From Flavisolibacter longurius (GTDB lineage: Bacteria > Bacteroidota > Bacteroidia > Chitinophagales > Chitinophagaceae): a stretch of 64,000 nt of DNA. The stretch is from NCBI GenBank assembly GCA_013327885.1, contig JABUMY010000004.1:186001-250000 (forward strand). Reading direction: 5' to 3'. Shown one piece after another: positions 62,418-64,000 of this stretch; positions within the stretch are counted from its first letter, which is position 1, and every line of letters starts with the position of its first letter. The translations under genes were made by a program, and so were the position numbers. The notes beneath the pieces were generated by a model. The model saw nothing but the letters and a program-made list of their open reading frames with translations. It did not search any database and was not told the origin of the DNA.

Positions 62418-63516
62418 GAAACTAAGGCATGTTTTGGGCATTTCCGGCGGAAAGGACAGTGCAGCCCTGGCCATTTATTTATTTCAAAAATATCCACAAT
62501 TAGATATTGAATATTACACTTGCGATACAGGCAAGGAGTTAGACGAAACCTACCAACTTATTGACAACCTAGAAATATACCTCGGCAAAAAGATCAAGCG
62601 GCTGGTAGGGGCACCCAATAGCCATATCGACCCATTCGATCATTTCCTAAAACTGTATGGCGGATATCTTCCTTCCTCCAATTCACGTTGGTGCACCCGT
62701 AAACTAAAGTTGGAACCATTTGAAGCCTATGTAGGTGATGATCCGGTCGTATCCTATGTAGGAATCCGAGGGGACGAGGATAGAGTGGGCTATATCTCTC
62801 GCAAGTCAAATATTCAATCCATTTTTCCATTCCGAAAGAATATTTGGAGTGAAGATGTTATCAATAAATTTTTGGCAAACATCAACCGGGATTTGGTAAT
62901 AGCATTAACCGAAAAGGTCGACTTGGGCAGCAGAAGAGATGTACTGACCAATATTCTAACAAAATTGGTCGACACGTCCTTTAGCCAGTCAGCAAAACTG
63001 AATCGTTTGTTAGATGCTGGCACAAAAGAAACAAACTACTTAATATTCGAGTACTTAAAAACCACTGCTTACCCCTTAGCCCAAGAGCAATATTTCCCCT
63101 TATTGGAAAACGAAGATGTATTAGTTCGGGAGGATATTTTTCAAATATTGAGAGACAGTGGCGTAGGTGTTCCAGCCTATTACGAAAAGAAGGGGTTCGA
63201 AGTTGAAGGAAATAAAGGTCACTATGCTCGTAGTCGTTCTGGTTGTTTCTTTTGTTTTTTTCAGCAGAAAATTGAGTGGGTTTGGTTACATGAGCAGCAT
63301 CCAGAGAAATTTAGAAAAGCAATGGAATATGAAGATGAAAATGCCGGTTTTACATGGAATCAAAATGAGAGTTTAAAAGAATTAATGAAGCCTGACAGAA
63401 TTAAAAGAATTAAAGAAGACTACCTAAAAAGGAATAAAACACAAACCAAAACAACCTACTTGCTGGATATCCTAGATGACTCAGAAACAGAGGGATGTGC
63501 CACTTGTTTTATTTAA
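62410..63516 (+). CDS. sspD: PAPS-reductase/PP-loop protein (SspD/DndC-like)
   Basis: A 368-residue PP-loop enzyme. The nucleotide site is GISGGKDSAALAIYL (from Gly10), followed by YYTCDTGKELDETY and SNSRWCTRKLKLEPF. The C-terminus has a Cys set (SGCFFCFFQQKIEW, then GCATCF at the very end), as expected for an iron-sulfur or sulfur-carrying site. A middle region of about 110 residues (about 155-265) has no motif I recognise. It would activate and transfer sulfur to DNA backbone positions. No cysteine desulfurase (SspA) gene is present in the window; one may lie outside or the host enzyme may serve. Confidence 0.83.
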   Translation: MNKKLRHVLGISGGKDSAALAIYLFQKYPQLDIEYYTCDTGKELDETYQLIDNLEIYLGKKIKRLVGAPNSHIDPFDHFLKLYGGYLPSSNSRWCTRKLKLEPFEAYVGDDPVVSYVGIRGDEDRVGYISRKSNIQSIFPFRKNIWSEDVINKFLANINRDLVIALTEKVDLGSRRDVLTNILTKLVDTSFSQSAKLNRLLDAGTKETNYLIFEYLKTTAYPLAQEQYFPLLENEDVLVREDIFQILRDSGVGVPAYYEKKGFEVEGNKGHYARSRSGCFFCFFQQKIEWVWLHEQHPEKFRKAMEYEDENAGFTWNQNESLKELMKPDRIKRIKEDYLKRNKTQTKTTYLLDILDDSETEGCATCFI

Positions 63517-63523
63517 AGAACTT

Positions 63524-64000
63524 ATGAAGTATAAAATTACTAAGTGGACTATCAAAAAGCTCTACGAAACTTATAAGAAATCGCAACTGAACCTTAATCC
63601 ACCTTACCAGAGAAATTTTATTTGGACTATTGCTGATCAACAATATCTGATAGGATCTCTAAAAAAGAGAAACCCAATACCGAACTTTTTCTTGCTTGAA
63701 AAGCCTGAGGGGAAATATGAAATGGTAGATGGGCAACAGCGTTCGAGGACAATGATCAGCTATATTGATAAACAATTTGCAGATTTGGAGGGCAGTTTAT
63801 TTGACAAAAAGAAGCACGCACAATTCTTAAAATATGAATTTCCCGTAACAATTATTAGTGATACAGAAGGAGAGTCAATCGAAAAATTCTATGCAATCGT
63901 AAACAAGACAGGAGTCCACTTAAACAAACCAGAAGTAAGGAAAGCAGATTTTTATAACACGAACTATTTAAAATTAGTAAACGAAATTACTAACTCTAAA
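63524..64000 (+). CDS. sspE: DUF262 protein (SspE-like), cut by window end
   Basis: The first 159 codons of a gene that runs off the window. The N-terminal domain has LNPPYQRNFIWT (DUF262 Arg/Asn loop) and the MVDGQQRSRTMISYI signature. From memory, SspE is a DUF262-DUF1524 nuclease that senses phosphorothioate DNA and attacks unmodified phage DNA. Only the DUF262 half is visible, so the DUF1524 part is not verified. It begins 7 bp after the sspD-like stop codon, which supports a single operon. Confidence 0.78.
   Translation, partial: MKYKITKWTIKKLYETYKKSQLNLNPPYQRNFIWTIADQQYLIGSLKKRNPIPNFFLLEKPEGKYEMVDGQQRSRTMISYIDKQFADLEGSLFDKKKHAQFLKYEFPVTIISDTEGESIEKFYAIVNKTGVHLNKPEVRKADFYNTNYLKLVNEITNSK

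Noticed and set aside
1-64000. CRISPR array
   Set aside because: No series of short direct repeats with regular spacers and no Cas proteins were seen.

Overview
The window looks like a chromosomal accessory region of a Bacteroidota bacterium, probably of the Chitinophagaceae/Sphingobacteriia type. The reasons are TonB-dependent receptors with carboxypeptidase-like N-terminal domains, a CusA-type RND pump fused to a TolC-like domain, a Bacteroidota-type tyrosine recombinase, an ars operon with a DUF6428-like gene, and many lipoproteins. No complete rRNA or tRNA gene and no CRISPR array was seen.

Layout. (1) 1-3.3 kb is a mobile boundary: an IS982-like element with perfect 17-bp ends, a tRNA 3'-half scar, a tyrosine recombinase and a second tRNA-like fragment. 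(2) 3.3-21.7 kb is an AT-rich nonribosomal peptide operon, all on the + strand. It opens with ornithine cyclodeaminase, prolyl-PCP dehydrogenase, prolyl-AMP ligase and a free carrier protein, the known set for making pyrrole-2-carboxyl-S-PCP. It continues with NRPS genes and ends with an Sfp-type phosphopantetheinyl transferase. Two features stand out. The first adenylation (A) domain has an Asn-like code and is interrupted between motifs A8 and A9 by a zinc-finger/PP-loop ATPase domain of the WbpG/sulfurtransferase type. The second A domain is cut at the same place into separate ORFs, with a stand-alone guanidinoacetate-methyltransferase-like gene between the halves. The terminal gene is C-PCP-TE with no A domain and a Cys nucleophile in the thioesterase. 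(3) 22-25.6 kb has a TonB receptor, a His-rich exported protein, an SDR pseudogene and another tRNA 3' scar. (4) 26-37 kb is a metal efflux operon on the - strand: P-type ATPase, NicO-like permease, Fur-family regulator, CusB and CusA-TolC. (5) 37-40.7 kb has a DtxR-type repressor divergent from a di-haem oxidoreductase/Rieske/porin set. (6) 40.8-48.7 kb has a TonB receptor, a phosphoesterase, an arsenic operon with two matching palindromic operators, and several decayed genes. (7) 49-51.5 kb is a DNA damage set: SRAP protein, UmuD and UmuC. (8) 51.9-55.1 kb is a large VIT/vWA protein carrying a TonB-plug-like segment. (9) 55.5-64 kb is a defence region: two PD-(D/E)XK-type proteins, then DUF4007, a large P-loop ATPase, a PAPS-reductase-like protein and a DUF262 protein cut by the window end. 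The last four match the SspB-SspC-SspD-SspE order of a single-strand phosphorothioation defence system.

How the parts work together. In the NRPS cluster the inferred flow is: ornithine to proline, to pyrrole-2-carboxyl-PCP, then condensation with a (possibly tailored) Asn residue. A second residue is then added, possibly methylated and epimerised, and passed through a D-accepting C domain and a Cys thioesterase. I infer that the PP-loop domain turns an amide into an amidine or thioamide; no such domain arrangement in an NRPS is known to me. The rest of the window is a mosaic of metal/arsenic resistance, repair and phage-defence modules joined by scars of earlier insertions.
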